From Hymenoscyphus infarciens (Eukaryota; Ascomycota; Leotiomycetes; Helotiales; Helotiaceae): 64,000 bases of DNA. The DNA is taken from positions 1 to 64,000 of the forward strand of contig LLCB01000123.1 of NCBI GenBank assembly GCA_001414345.1, given 5' to 3'. Shown here piece after piece: positions 36,716 through 47,633 of this stretch. Within the stretch, counting starts at the first letter, position 1, and every line of letters starts with the position of its first letter. A program made the translations under genes and the position numbers. The notes beneath the pieces are model-generated. The model saw only the letters and a program-made list of their open reading frames with translations. It searched no databases and was not told the origin of the DNA.

Positions 36716-38908
36716 TTAGAACTGAGAATCGTCTCTGCGAGCCTTACTTCGCATACTTGGCTTCTTTTTTGTGGTAGGGGTGGTGGTCTTTGGGGATGGC
36801 GCTGGCTGGGCCATGGGCTTGGAACCCTTAGTCGATGTAGCTCCTGCGGCTTTTGCCTTCGATGTTTTTGTATCTGCTGGTTTCTTTGCGTCTGAACTGT
36901 TCGGTGCTTTGGGGTTGGCGGAAGTTCCCTTCGCTTTGCTGGTATGTGTTGTTTGTGGGGATTTAGAACTCTTGGTTGCTGTTGAAAGAGTTGAGCTCCC
37001 GGAGTTTCCCTTGCTTGTCGCAGCATTTGTCGGCCTCTGGGATGTGGAACTCTTCGTCGCTGTGGGAAGAGTCGAGCTGCCTTTTCCTGTCTTGGTGTTT
37101 GTCGGCTTCTGAGTATTGGAACTTTTGGTGGCAGTGGAAAGAGTTGAACTTGCTGATATCCCCTTTCCAGTCACTATCGACTTCTGGGTTTCGGAAGCTT
37201 TCGTCGCTGTGGACACTTTTGAACTCGTGGATTCGCCTTTTATCGAGCAAACTGAAGCTGAAGCGACACCCGAAGACGTGTTGGCTCCCGCTCTCTTAAC
37301 CACCTCTTTCTTTCTCCCTTGAGTTGGGCTATCACATATGACCATTTCCCCTAGGTTTTTGCTCACTTCATCTGTGTCCTTGTTCAAGATATCTTTATCT
37401 TGAAGTGTCTGATCAATGAATGGCCCCAGGGGCTTTGCCCCAAAGTTTGGATAACCATTGTCAATTCTGCGAGTTTCACCAGAGCCAATGAAAGGAAAAT
37501 ACTGCCATGAGTTAATACTAAATCTTGACTCTATCGTCGCTTCGTCCGGCGCTGGCTCTGGGCCATCTGGTGTATCGGCTTTCAACCCCTTATATTCTGG
37601 TATATCCGCGACGGCCTCTAACCATTCCCGAATGTTGGCAGTAGTTGCGGATTTCTTCTTGGGTGCACCTGGAGGAGTTGATGTGTTTGGTTGAGTAATT
37701 TGATTGCCGGGAGTCTGGGGGTCTTTGGGGTTTTGGGTATCAGCAGGCCTGTCAGGCGTTGTAGGTCTTCCCAGTTTCGCTAGAAGTTTATTGATTTCGT
37801 CTTCAGTCCAGTACTTTAGCCCTATGAATTGATGACCGTCATTTACGCATTTGGTGTCTGGTTTGCAGTAGTCTCTGGTCTACATGTCAGTTATCTATTT
37901 CACAACGACTGGAGTTTGCAGGATTTGAACTTACATCGTTCCATAATTGTATACATCCAAGAAGAATCTTTTGCCCACATTCGTTTTACCTGCCACTAGT
38001 CCCTGGTTGAGTCGCGAGTCGGTCATGCCAGCGATCTTAGCTCCAGCAGCTATAGGGCCATATCAGCATTTTTCGAATTTCTTACTAAGATGACTGTTCT
38101 CAAGCTTACCTGTGTTTTGTTTTTGTGGAATACACCTGAAGGTTGGTCCCCTCTTAACATTGGGTAGTAACTTGGTGAGACCAACTTCCCAGGGACCTTC
38201 TGTTTCCTGCAGCTCAAGTTGCATTCCACCCTCCACCATGAAAGCCATCGGAAACTCTTCTTGAGAGGTCATGGTCTTGATATTCTTATGGAAGACATTC
38301 TTACCAGAGCCAATCCCCTGGTTTATGAAGCTGCAAGGTCCATCTGCCCCTGTACTGTATCCGCCTGATCTTCTCCTCGGCTCGTTGGATCCTGGTTTCG
38401 AGCGGGTATAAATTTGATAGCCCGGCAAACTGGGCGACTTATTTTGAAGCACATCAGTGGAAGGGTCGCAGTGTCTCAAATGTGAATTAGCAGTTTTGTA
38501 GAGATAAGCGCCGCGAAAGACTGCTGCAGACACAACTCACTTATTGAAACAGAAATTTGTGCATATTTCCATAAAGTCCCCCACATAATTCTTCTTGTCT
38601 GTATTCTTGCAGTCTACTTGTATCAATGGGTAGAGATTTCAATCGGAGCCTCTGATTTGTATGTTTTGTTGGACCTTTGCGGGATCGCGCGCTTGGTTGT
38701 CTTTCCAATGCTGCTTGAGGCCACTCTCTTCCAGTATTACCTGGGCGGGCTGGGGCGTGCCTTTCTTCGTGCCAGCTCGAACTGCAAGTGGAAGAATCAA
38801 GTCATCTGTTCCGGCTAGGTCTGCATTTCCCGTATGGTTGCTGAGTAAGGCAGCGGCGACAATAGCATTTTCAAAGCTTAAAATGAAAACAGACAACTCC
38901 AACTTCAT
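36716..38908 (-). CDS. Secreted-type protein with Ser/Thr/Lys repeat tail
   Basis: Multi-exon gene from the ATG at 38908. Well-supported pieces are 38541-38605 (5' edge uncertain), 38110-38474, 37935-38049 and 36716-37874, joined by 66-, 60- and 60-bp introns with GTGAGT, GTAAGC and GTAAGT donors and consistent phase. The first exon (MKLELSVFILSFENAIVAAA) has a hydrophobic N-terminus like a signal peptide; its 3' edge is uncertain. The middle has cysteines (MEICTNFCFNK, DYCKPDTKCVNDG) and GYQIYTRSKPGSNEPRRRSGGY. The tail has four to five degenerate copies of a roughly 25-residue unit built on STLSTATKSS-x-x-Q-x-PT, then a basic end (KKKPSMRSKARRDD). No known domain. Architecture suggests a secreted, possibly wall-associated protein, which is inference. 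About 600 aa in total. Confidence 0.6.
36960..37235 (-). repeat. Coding minisatellite in the repeat tail
   Basis: Related plus-strand blocks starting GAACTCTTGG, GAACTCTTCG, GAACTTTTGG and GGAAGCTTTCG lie at about 36966, 37047, 37119 and 37192, spaced 72-81 bp, all multiples or near-multiples of three. They encode the repeated STATKSS unit of the gene on the minus strand. Confidence 0.7.
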
Positions 38909-40144
38909 TGTTGCTGAGTGCGAATATTTTAACTGTAGCGAAAGAGAACAAAGTTGGAAAAAGGAGTGTGAGAATAGGGTGTAATGACCGTTATGAAAAC
39001 AAAGATGAATAAAATTGTAGAGGTTGATGAGGATGGAGTACGACACAATGGTAGGACATCTCCAGAGTTATATAGCAAGTTGTGAATAGAACCAACTTTT
39101 AACGAGAATGAAATGACAAGGTTGTAGAAATGAAGGATTTGATGAAAACAGTTTGAAAATTACCCATTCCTACAAGCTGACTTTCCAACAATGAGCCACT
39201 TACCAGCGCTTTCCGGCCGTTTTCACACCCGTGGTGGGAATTTTTCCTCTAAAATGACCTTGCCGAGAGGGCACAAGAATCCAGGACACCCAGGCTCTCT
39301 TTCGAGTATGGCTGCTTTGCCAACCATTGTTTAAGAAACCCAGGAATAATTTCTTAAGCAGGTTGAGGAGAACTAGCAATAAATCTCGTGGTTTTTCCAG
39401 CATTTTCATATGAATGTTTTGCATTATCCGAGGGTCTTTGAGGATGTAGATGGAATGTGTACACAAAAGAGGGCCTTTTTTTCTTACAAATTAAACAGAA
39501 ATTGGGATTCCAATCTCCTTTCCAGGTTGGAATGGTGATTTGAAATCCAAGACTCACACTAGTAACCTTGCGTGAACAGAAGTGTAAGCCGACACCTCCA
39601 AAATTAAGCACAAGAGTCGAGTGAGGAAATAGAAAATTGATCCCTTCGAGATTCTACCGATGTTAGAGGGGTCAATACGGTGTTGGTCCTCGACTCTTAT
39701 TGAAGCCTGGACTCGATTTCTCTTGCGGTTGATTGGTCGAAAATTGTCGATACTACTATTCGTGTTGGTTTTCCTACTTCGTTAGCGGTTTGGGTAAAGT
39801 TACGTAAAGGGATAGTTGTAAGGAACAGATGACTGGTTGGAGAGTTGCAGTCCAACACCAAGGGATTTGTTGGAAGTACGTATTAGGGCATGGTGAAGAG
39901 GATCGGGATGTTGGTTGGTTTTGCGGCTGTGCTGGTGCTGATGTGAGTGTGATGCGACCTTTTCCTCTTGTGGATCAATATGGGCGGGTAAGCGATAATA
40001 TTTGATTGGCTGGAATGCTCTAGTGTGGTTTTCGCATCGCGACTACATGGCGACTACCCGACAGCAATATTTCGTTCTCAACTTTCCGCCAACACACTTC
40101 ATTCTCATCACACTTGAGGGGCATTATATCATTTGCACGCGTGA
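38909..40144. other. Intergenic, no supported gene
   Basis: Overlapping minus-strand frames at 39200-39611 have no start context or domain. The final 100 bp precede a plus-strand gene and include pyrimidine-rich DNA. Nothing else stands out. Confidence 0.4.
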
Positions 40145-41209
40145 ATGACGGCCGAATGTACCTGGGGAAAACCCCCCAATTCCACCTTCCTCACCCTTCC
40201 CTTGGAAATCAGATGCAAAATATACTATCTTGCCCTCCTTGTTCAATATGATTCCTGGGACGGGGCACTACGGGACAACCAGATTGAAATCTACCAATGG
40301 TACGAGTGGTCTTGTTTGCCAGCGCACCCGGTAAGCAATTCATTTTCTTTCTTGCCTTTCCCAAGCTTGCTTGTTCCGACTGCTCTTGATTTCTTTGCAA
40401 TCGGCGAAATGGCCACTGATTTGTTGCAGACCCCGGAGGAGAAGAACGATTACCGGCACCGTATGTACTGGGGAACACAACTCTCAACAAATCTGTACCC
40501 GGTAAACAAACAGTGGTATGCGGAAATTCAGGAGGTTCTCTACTCTAAATTCGTCTTTGCACTGCACGTTCAACTAAGAGATGGAAAGCTGAGGGACATG
40601 TCGTGCTCACTCCTTCCTCCAAAAGCTTTTGAGTCGATTCGGCGTATGCGATTCTTGTTCAATGTCCCCTGGAAGCACATCGATCGTGGTTTTGATGAGG
40701 GTCTAATTGCAGAGACACAATCACTTCTTAGCCGCTTTTCTGCTCTTAGATCTGTACGAATCCGTTTCAAACACCCAGGCGACGAAACCCCAGTGTGGTC
40801 TGGCACCGACGCTAACGGCAACGGCCATTGCATTTCGCCCACACTCGAGCCAAGGGTTCTCGAAACAATGCTGGTCCTCGCTAGACTATTCCAACATATG
40901 GACGACATAAGCATTATTATATGGTTCTCAATCGAGCGCAGAAAGGAGATGGCGACAACTCGCGCACTCGAGCTTGAGGAGAGTGGGGGGATGCCGGGGT
41001 TGGAATGCGAAGATCTAGCGATCACTTGTGCGTATAGCCTTTTTGAGGAATTCAAGTCAGAGCGGGCAGCAACTGGCCGCAACATCCCTCGCATGTATGT
41101 TGGGCAAGAAGAGCACTGTCCCATTTGGGGACTCGACCGTTGGAACGTCGGAAGGTTCATGGATGCTAAATATTGGGACACTGATCTTAGGATGCCATGT
41201 CTTGAATAA
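40145..41209 (+). CDS. 2EXR/DUF7730-like protein
   Basis: A single exon of 354 aa from ATG 40145 (MTAECTWGKPPNSTFLTLPL). The N-terminal LTLPLEIRCKIYYLALL is the F-box-like/2EXR-type opening used in DUF7730 proteins, followed by YPVNKQWYAEIQEVLYSKFVF, the usual second block of that family, and IRRMRFLFNVPW. The rest includes MLVLARLFQHMDDISIIIWF. No membrane span or signal peptide. These proteins are highly expanded in filamentous fungi; the resemblance to F-box proteins hints at adaptor roles but no function is shown. Unlike the neighbour at 34.5-35.8 kb, this copy is intact. Confidence 0.8.
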   Translation: MTAECTWGKPPNSTFLTLPLEIRCKIYYLALLVQYDSWDGALRDNQIEIYQWYEWSCLPAHPVSNSFSFLPFPSLLVPTALDFFAIGEMATDLLQTPEEKNDYRHRMYWGTQLSTNLYPVNKQWYAEIQEVLYSKFVFALHVQLRDGKLRDMSCSLLPPKAFESIRRMRFLFNVPWKHIDRGFDEGLIAETQSLLSRFSALRSVRIRFKHPGDETPVWSGTDANGNGHCISPTLEPRVLETMLVLARLFQHMDDISIIIWFSIERRKEMATTRALELEESGGMPGLECEDLAITCAYSLFEEFKSERAATGRNIPRMYVGQEEHCPIWGLDRWNVGRFMDAKYWDTDLRMPCLE

Positions 41210-41877
41210 TCTCATTTTAGTGATCATTCATGAAAATCTGGTATTGGAAGGCAAATGGACTATAAACATGAGCCCGCAGCTTGTTTGTGAAAGACTGATA
41301 ATGCCAATGCAACTCCATGAATGGAAAGGAAGCAGGTGATGGGGAAATGCCATATAGTCACGAGAACATAATGCTCTATGACTATCTCATTCCGACTAAA
41401 GATAATGCATTCCTGAGTAACTCAAGATTCTCATTCAATCAGAATGTTTTAGATTTACAAAAAGCCTCAGCATTGGTCTGGTCAGTGACTAGAGTTTATG
41501 CTCCAGAACTCTTAAGAAACCGGCCATGAATTGACTTCATAAGTCACTTGATCGTCGAGGAATAAAAGCCATTGACTCACTCTTATCGCAACATGTCAAT
41601 CACCCTTTGTATTCTCGGCGTGGGGACTTTTGTTTTTGTTACTTCTGCCGTTCAGTGGCAAAAGAAAAAGCTCATTATTTGATCCTGGAAAGGTTTAGCT
41701 TCTCTTGTTCACATACAATTATATATTGCAGAAGTAGCTAGATTTATTCTTAGCAGATTTTTGAAATTCTACCACAGACACATCTCAGCATCTACTCAAC
41801 TTACCCACTGACTTCAGAGGTAACACGCTTGCACGTTTAATTATTTTCTAAGAGAAGTGAGGTCATTACGCAAACAG
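41210..41877. other. Intergenic, no gene seen
   Basis: 3' flank of the 2EXR-like gene followed by AT-rich DNA. No repeat or RNA gene is recognised. Confidence 0.4.
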
Positions 41878-43128
41878 TTAAATTGGCAATGGTTGAATAC
41901 AAAAGCCGCTGGAAAAGACGTGGAACAGATAGAAAGCCAGGTCACCTAATTCTCCCGAAACAAAAACTACAATTGTCTTAGACTGACTAGAGTAATGAGA
42001 TACTTGCGGGTCGAAGGCGGAGGGGAAACCGTGGGTTCTCTGTATTTCTGTTGAGGACGTGGTGGAAACCTTTGCGTTGGAAGAGAGAAGGAGTGTTGCA
42101 TCTTCGGTAGTGAGATTATTGGCGTGGGAAAGGATCAAGGAAGAGTCGAGGAGGTTGTAAGACTTCATCATTTGGAAGAAAATTTTGGATGCCGCTAGAT
42201 TCGGAGTTAGCTTAGCGAGTTGGTAGATTGAAAGGCACTTACGAAGGAGGGCATTGGTAACGAAATAACTTGTAATGATCTTAATTCCATAAGCTTTTGC
42301 TCTCTCGGACAGAGCGATTATCCTGTCTTTAGGAAGGAAGTAGCCATCGAAAGCAAGACCGATTTGTACTCGTCCTTCTCCAAATGGTGCTTTGTTGGCT
42401 AGATTATCCATTGTTTTTAGAACCTAGTCCTCAAGCAGGTTTGGGTTAAGAGCAAATAGCTTCCAAGTTTGAACGCGTGGTGTAGGACTGTAGCTAAGTA
42501 TGGATCTGATACCAGATGACACGCTACTATATATTAGTAGTGAAGATAGAGGGAAACAAAAATAGGGAATAAAAACAAAAAAGAAACATGCTACTTACGT
42601 AGCTGCAATCGCTGCTTTAGCTATGAAGTGTTAAAGAAAGCTCAAATCTCGAGCATATTCAGTTTACAATGTTTAGGAGGGTAGTTTATATAGGAGTGGT
42701 CAAGCACAGTCGTAGTACCTACCTTAAGATACTTAAGTGCTCCCTCTAATTGACCCAAAAATATATTATCTGGACTATATAGATCGCCAAAGAAAAGTCT
42801 CGATTATCATGTCAGTGGATATTTTTGAATCTCAATAACTATTTTGTATTTACTAGGAATAAAGTAGTTAAGTAGAAGCTCGTTCGTCAGACGGCCTTTT
42901 AGAAGTGTTTCCAGGTTGCTAAACGTGATGATGGGTATCGAGGAAACTAGCAGAAATGATCTTGCTCTTATAGTTAATAATCTTCGCCGTCGATGGGGGA
43001 GGAATATGTGCTTTGATTTTAGAGGTAAATCCTCCTTCGATGAGAATATCTTCCTTCTTGGTAATTATATTCTCGTTGTTGTCGTGGGTTAAAACAGTGC
43101 CTCCTTGAAGAAGTGTTGTTGTTGCCAT
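41878..43128 (-). pseudogene. Decayed cytosine-deaminase/chlorohydrolase-like amidohydrolase
   Basis: From the ATG at 43128 the frame gives LLQGGTVLTHDNNEN, ILIEGG and IISASFLDTHHHV, the N-terminal metal-binding HxH region of amidohydrolases. Then an in-frame TAG stands where family members have Trp, and a 7-bp surplus shifts the frame before LLKGRLTNELLLNYF. Further on are EGALKYLKVGTTTVLDHSY, a 47-bp intron (GTAAAC...CATAG), KAAIAAT, an 80-bp intron (GTAAGT...TATAG), SGIRSILSYSPTPRVQTW, another TAG in place of Trp in LLED-stop-VLKTMDNLANK (about 42428), GEGRVQIGLAFDGYF, an intron, LILSHANNLTTEDATLL and HGFPSAF. After that the homology ends, so the last third with the catalytic Asp is missing. 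Splice sites remain good, implying fairly recent decay. The substrate class cannot be assigned. Confidence 0.8.
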
Positions 43129-43724
43129 GTTTGGAAATCAAACGAATTGTAGGAAGTGAGGATAATGAGTACTAGGGCGACTGTTTAGATATGTGGATTT
43201 AATGCTTCGGCCTTTCGCACACAAGTAAGCATCGATCACATGTTATCGATATTGCTTGGTAAAGGTATTGAAATGAGCTGAAGTATCTCTCATTCGAGGA
43301 AGTTTACAAATCCTTCAAGCCTATCTATTGAGAGAAGCACCGACTCTCAAATGCGGAGCTCCAAAAGCGGATTTGATGTAGTAGTGCGGGGTCAATATTG
43401 CAGCAAGTGAGTCCAGGTACAGAGACAATGAGATATACGGAGACTTTGATGCAATTGGTACACCATGCCCCAGAAAAGTAGATAAGACTTTGGTGTTCTG
43501 TGACTTGGAAGGAAATGTTTGGGAAACAGAGAGATCCAGGAATCGGCCAGTCAATTACTGAGTGCTACAACTCAATCGAGTCCATGAGACAGAAACCAAA
43601 ACATGACGGTTGGGATTGATAAAGGACAACATATATCTGCGGAGAGAAACAGAATTAGTGAGTATATTTATATTTAGCTGTGTGGTGATAGTGTGGTTGT
43701 TAGAGAGAAAAAAAGTGGGGTGGC
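43129..43724. other. Intergenic, no gene seen
   Basis: Upstream regions of the amidohydrolase relic and of BUB1. No recognisable sites. Confidence 0.35.
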
Positions 43725-43749
43725 GGGGGGGGGGGGGGGGGGGGGGGGG
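43725..43749 (+). repeat. 25-G homopolymer upstream of bub1
   Basis: Twenty-five consecutive G about 150 bp before the bub1 start, probably in its 5' UTR or promoter. Such a run can form a G-quadruplex and is a likely place for sequencing-length errors. Confidence 0.9.
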
Positions 43750-43896
43750 CGAAGGCGGTGGGAGGTCTTGGCGTCCCGAGTTCAGCTTGTTGTTGCTTGT
43801 TGTTGCTTGTTGCTAGGTCTGAAAGTAAACAAAACTTTTCAAAACACCATTCACGACTTTCACGACACTCACGACAACCACGATACAACAGGCACA

Positions 43897-46800
43897 ATGG
43901 CTGATTCGGGAAATCTCATTGATTTCGATATCATTGAAAATCAAAAAGAAAACATACAATCCCTCCCCAGCGGACGCTCGGCGCGAGCCCTTGCCAACTT
44001 GTTTTCCCCCGGCCCTCTACAAAAACTGGCAACACCAACACCCTCCGACACAAAAGACCTCAACGAAGCTGTGAGAAATGAATACGAGGCGGAATTAGAG
44101 AATATCTCCGAGTCGGACGATCCGCTAGACATATACGATCGTTACGTTCGATGGACCTTAGACGCGTATCCCTCAGCGCAAGCAACACCAACATCCCAAC
44201 TGCTCCCACTTCTCGAGCGCGCAACCAAAACATTTCTTAATTCAGCACAATACAAAAATGACCCACGATACCTCAAATTGTGGATTTCCTATATTCGATT
44301 CTTTTCAGATACCCCGCGCGAAACATTCGCCTTTTTGTCGCGTCACAACATTGGAGATGGATTGGCGTTATTTTATGAGGAATTTGCAGCGTGGTTGGAG
44401 GGCGCTGGACGCTGGACACAGGCAGCGGAGGTCTACCAACTGGGAATCGACCGAGAAGCGCGACCCGTTCCCAGGCTCCTACGAAAGTTCAATGAGTTCC
44501 AGCAACGATTTGCTTCACGACCGGAGGACGCGAATGAACCATCCTCACCGGCCCTTCCGACCGTTCGACCTGCGCTAGGTGTCAAGGTCGACCCTTTCGC
44601 AGCAGCAGCACCCCGAGATCCACAGGCACCACGACCCAATAATGGAGTAGGAGGATCAGGCACGACGAAGAGTGGACGGCAAAAGCTGGCCATCTTCTCG
44701 GATGCAGATGATGCTGCTCCGGCGGTGGCAGGCACAGACACTCGAGGCTGGGAAAGTATTGGGTCTTTGGCGGAACGCAGGAAGGAAAATGTAATGGAAC
44801 CAAAGCCAATGGTAGGAGAAACCTTGAAGGCTGGGGGAAAGAAGAGCAGCACGAAAATGGCGGTGTTCAAGGACGATGTTAGTTGATTTCCATTCTCCTC
44901 TCCTCTTCATGCACATATTGATTATCGCAGGACTAATGATTGTCGTTTCGGCGTTTTTGTAATTCAGTCTTTACCACGTTACGAATATTCCCAAGTTACC
45001 AACCCTGCGCAACAACAAGTGACCATAAATCAGAAGGGAAGAACAGAGCGTATTGCTGTGAATTTGGAAGCCATGTACCCTACACCTGATCTTCTAGGAT
45101 CCGAGCTTTGCCTGGAGGAATTGAGGGCTGCGTGTCGGGGATGGCTAGATAAGGTCTGGTCATCTGAGAAGCCTGCTAAAGTTTCGAGTAAAAAGAGTAA
45201 GATGATGATTTACGATGACCAAAATGATGTGATGGAGCCTATTGTTCAAAAAGGAGAAAAACTCGTCATAGCTCGAGATACAGTAATTGTGGATGAAAAT
45301 GGGGTCGCCAAAGAGATTCCCAGGGAAGGAAAAGGGAGAAGAATGAAGATCAAGGAAGTCAACGAAACGCAAATTAGTGAGTTTGAGCTATATTTGATTG
45401 CCTTGTCTGTTACTAACTTTCAAAAGTTAAAGCAAAACTTGAATCACCCTCGGGGAAGAAGATGACAAAACGAAAAGGCTCCAAAGAACAAACAATGACA
45501 CTACATACAAGAGCCGCCACAGATGAAATATACGACCTTTTCAATCAACCTTTGCCAGCTGAGGAAGAAGAGGAGGAAGAGGAAGTGAGCGACGATGACG
45601 ATGGCGATACCACAGATGGAGATTATACCAGTGGCGGTGAAAGTACAAGAACGAGTCAAATTCCAACCACAAGCGAAGCGGGAGACGACTTCGACGAGAC
45701 CTCAGAAGTGAAGAGCGTAAGCGAGTGGTCTGAATTTACAGCGAGGAAACATATACCCAAGTTGGACGATGACGAGAACGATGATACTCAGGCCTCTCGA
45801 TTTTCTGCAGCCGACGACACATTTGATATTATTGAGGTAGAGCTCCCACGTAATGACGAGGAAGATCTCGTCACTCCAATATCACCAGAGCTACCGTCAA
45901 ACGCAAGAACCATGTTTGTTCCCATACCACCCGAAGACTACGAGCCCTCTACAGGACCTTACAGAGATCCTTCGCAGATTTCTCAGAATCGACTGCCTTT
46001 CATGACGCCGATAGCTGAGAAAACCGAATCATCTTTAGGATTGCCAACTGCTAGAGGTCAGAAGGAATTTTTCAATACCAAAACACCAAGCAAAGAAAAG
46101 GGTTCATCCAGACTGCCACCTGTTGAGTTGGGAAGTAGTCCGTTCAGAGAAATCATTAACGACGCTCTTCCCGTTGATAGAATAGCTCAGCCACAGCTTG
46201 GTAAAAATACCAAGAACAACAAGTTGGCTGCGAAAGTACAACAGAGTAGCGCTCCTCTAGCTAAGGAAATTGTACGAAAAGGCCCGATAATAAAGGATGC
46301 GCAATGCAATCCTGTGGACGACTATACCCGAAACCTGATATTCGAAAAACTCCAGCCTCCATTGTCAACCTACGATGGATTCTTCGAGCATAAGGACGGA
46401 GCAGGAAATCGAAGTGCTGAGATCAAGAAATTTGCGAAAGCAATGGCAAAGATGACCAAAAATGCAAATGACAAGACAGCTACTAACATTTCCATGCCGC
46501 CAACACTTCGTTTCCCTGGTACATCAAGAGAATATATGGTCAAGCGGGAACTCGGTGCTGGAGCATTCGCCCCAGTGTACCTCCTTGAAAATGTAGCTTC
46601 CGACGAAGAGGACCCCAATTCCTCCTCCGCAGTCATGCGGAAAGGTGCATTCGACGCATATGCCCGAAAAGATCTTGAAGCGTTGAAGATGGAAGACCCA
46701 CCATCAGCATGGGAATTCTACATAATGAGGCAAGCCAAACGACGACTCGGTGTTTCCCGGGCAGCAGAAAGTGTCATCAATGTTTATGAAATGCATCTTT

Positions 46801-47633
46801 ACGCTGATGAATGCTACCTCATCGAAGAATTCCGCGACCAAGGCACACTTCTTGATCTCATCAACCTCGCGCGCATTGAATCGACTGCTTCAGGACCGGG
46901 AGTAATGGATGAGAATCTCGTTATGTTTTTCACCATCGAACTCTTCCGCACCATTGAAGCACTCCACTCGAAAGGAATCCTTCATGGAGATCTAAAGGCC
47001 GACAATTGTCTTGTCCGCTTCGATGCTTTACAAGATAGCGAAGTATGGACCTCCAAATACCGCCGTGATGGCACAGGGGGTTGGTCAAAGAAAGGCATCG
47101 CACTCATCGATTTCGGACGCGGAATCGATATGAAAGTTTTCCTCCCCACCGTACAGTTTATCGCGGATTGGAAGACAGGACCCCAGGATTGTGCGGAAAT
47201 GAGGGAATTGAGACCTTGGACTTATCAAATTGATTATCATGGTCTGGCGGGGATCATTCATAGTATGCTTTTCGGGAAGTATATTGATACTGTTGCCGAC
47301 AAATCATCTACCACTTCGGCTTCGAGCAATGAAGCTGGATTTGGAGGCTTTGGATCTAGTGCTACGGCGGGGAACAAGAAGAGTTGGAAGATCAAAGAGA
47401 GTTTGAAGAGGTATTGGCAGGTTGAGATTTGGAATGGCGTCTTCGATCTGCTTCTTAACCCTACTATGCACGTTGAGGGCAAGGAGGAGGGCTCGAGACT
47501 TCCTGTTCTTAGAGGCATGAAGGAGTCTAGGGAGCAGATGGAAGTGTGGTTGGAGGGGAATTGTGATAAGGGTGTTGGGTTACAGAGTTCAATTAGGAGG
47601 TTGGAGATGAATATTGGGGCTAAGAGGAAGTAA
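43897..47633 (+). CDS. bub1: BUB1/MAD3-type (MadBub) spindle checkpoint kinase
   Basis: Three exons, 43897-44877, 44968-45376 and 45427-47633, phases consistent, 1,198 aa. A first KEN box lies at residues 17-19 (IIENQKENIQ). The TPR-like Mad3/BUB1 homology region spans about 55-200 (YDRYVRWTLDAYP, YLKLWISYIRFF, YEEFAAWLEGAGRW). Then come KLAIFSD (about 263), a second KEN (about 296) and KMAVFKDD (about 321), an ABBA-KEN-ABBA cassette. A GLEBS-like Bub3-binding motif, TDEIYDLFNQPL, precedes an acidic segment. The kinase domain is C-terminal: RELGAGAFAPVYLLE, ALKMEDPPSAWEF, ECYLIEEFRDQGTL, HGDLKADN catalytic loop and IDFGRGID. Family knowledge: it monitors kinetochore attachment and inhibits APC/C-Cdc20; KEN and ABBA motifs are Mad3/BubR1 features, so one gene may serve both roles. 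The ATG at 43897 is used rather than frames opened in the G run. Confidence 0.94.

Noticed and set aside
39200..39611. Two overlapping minus-strand frames as a gene
   Set aside because: No credible start, splice pattern or domain; composition looks non-coding.
24000..43200. Secondary-metabolite or other dedicated gene cluster
   Set aside because: No synthase, transporter or pathway regulator is present; neighbours are unrelated single genes and relics.
43729..43896. Extension of the bub1 frame upstream through the poly-G run as extra N-terminus
   Set aside because: It would add a poly-Gly stretch and repeated low-complexity sequence; the ATG at 43897 starts the KEN-bearing conserved N-terminus.
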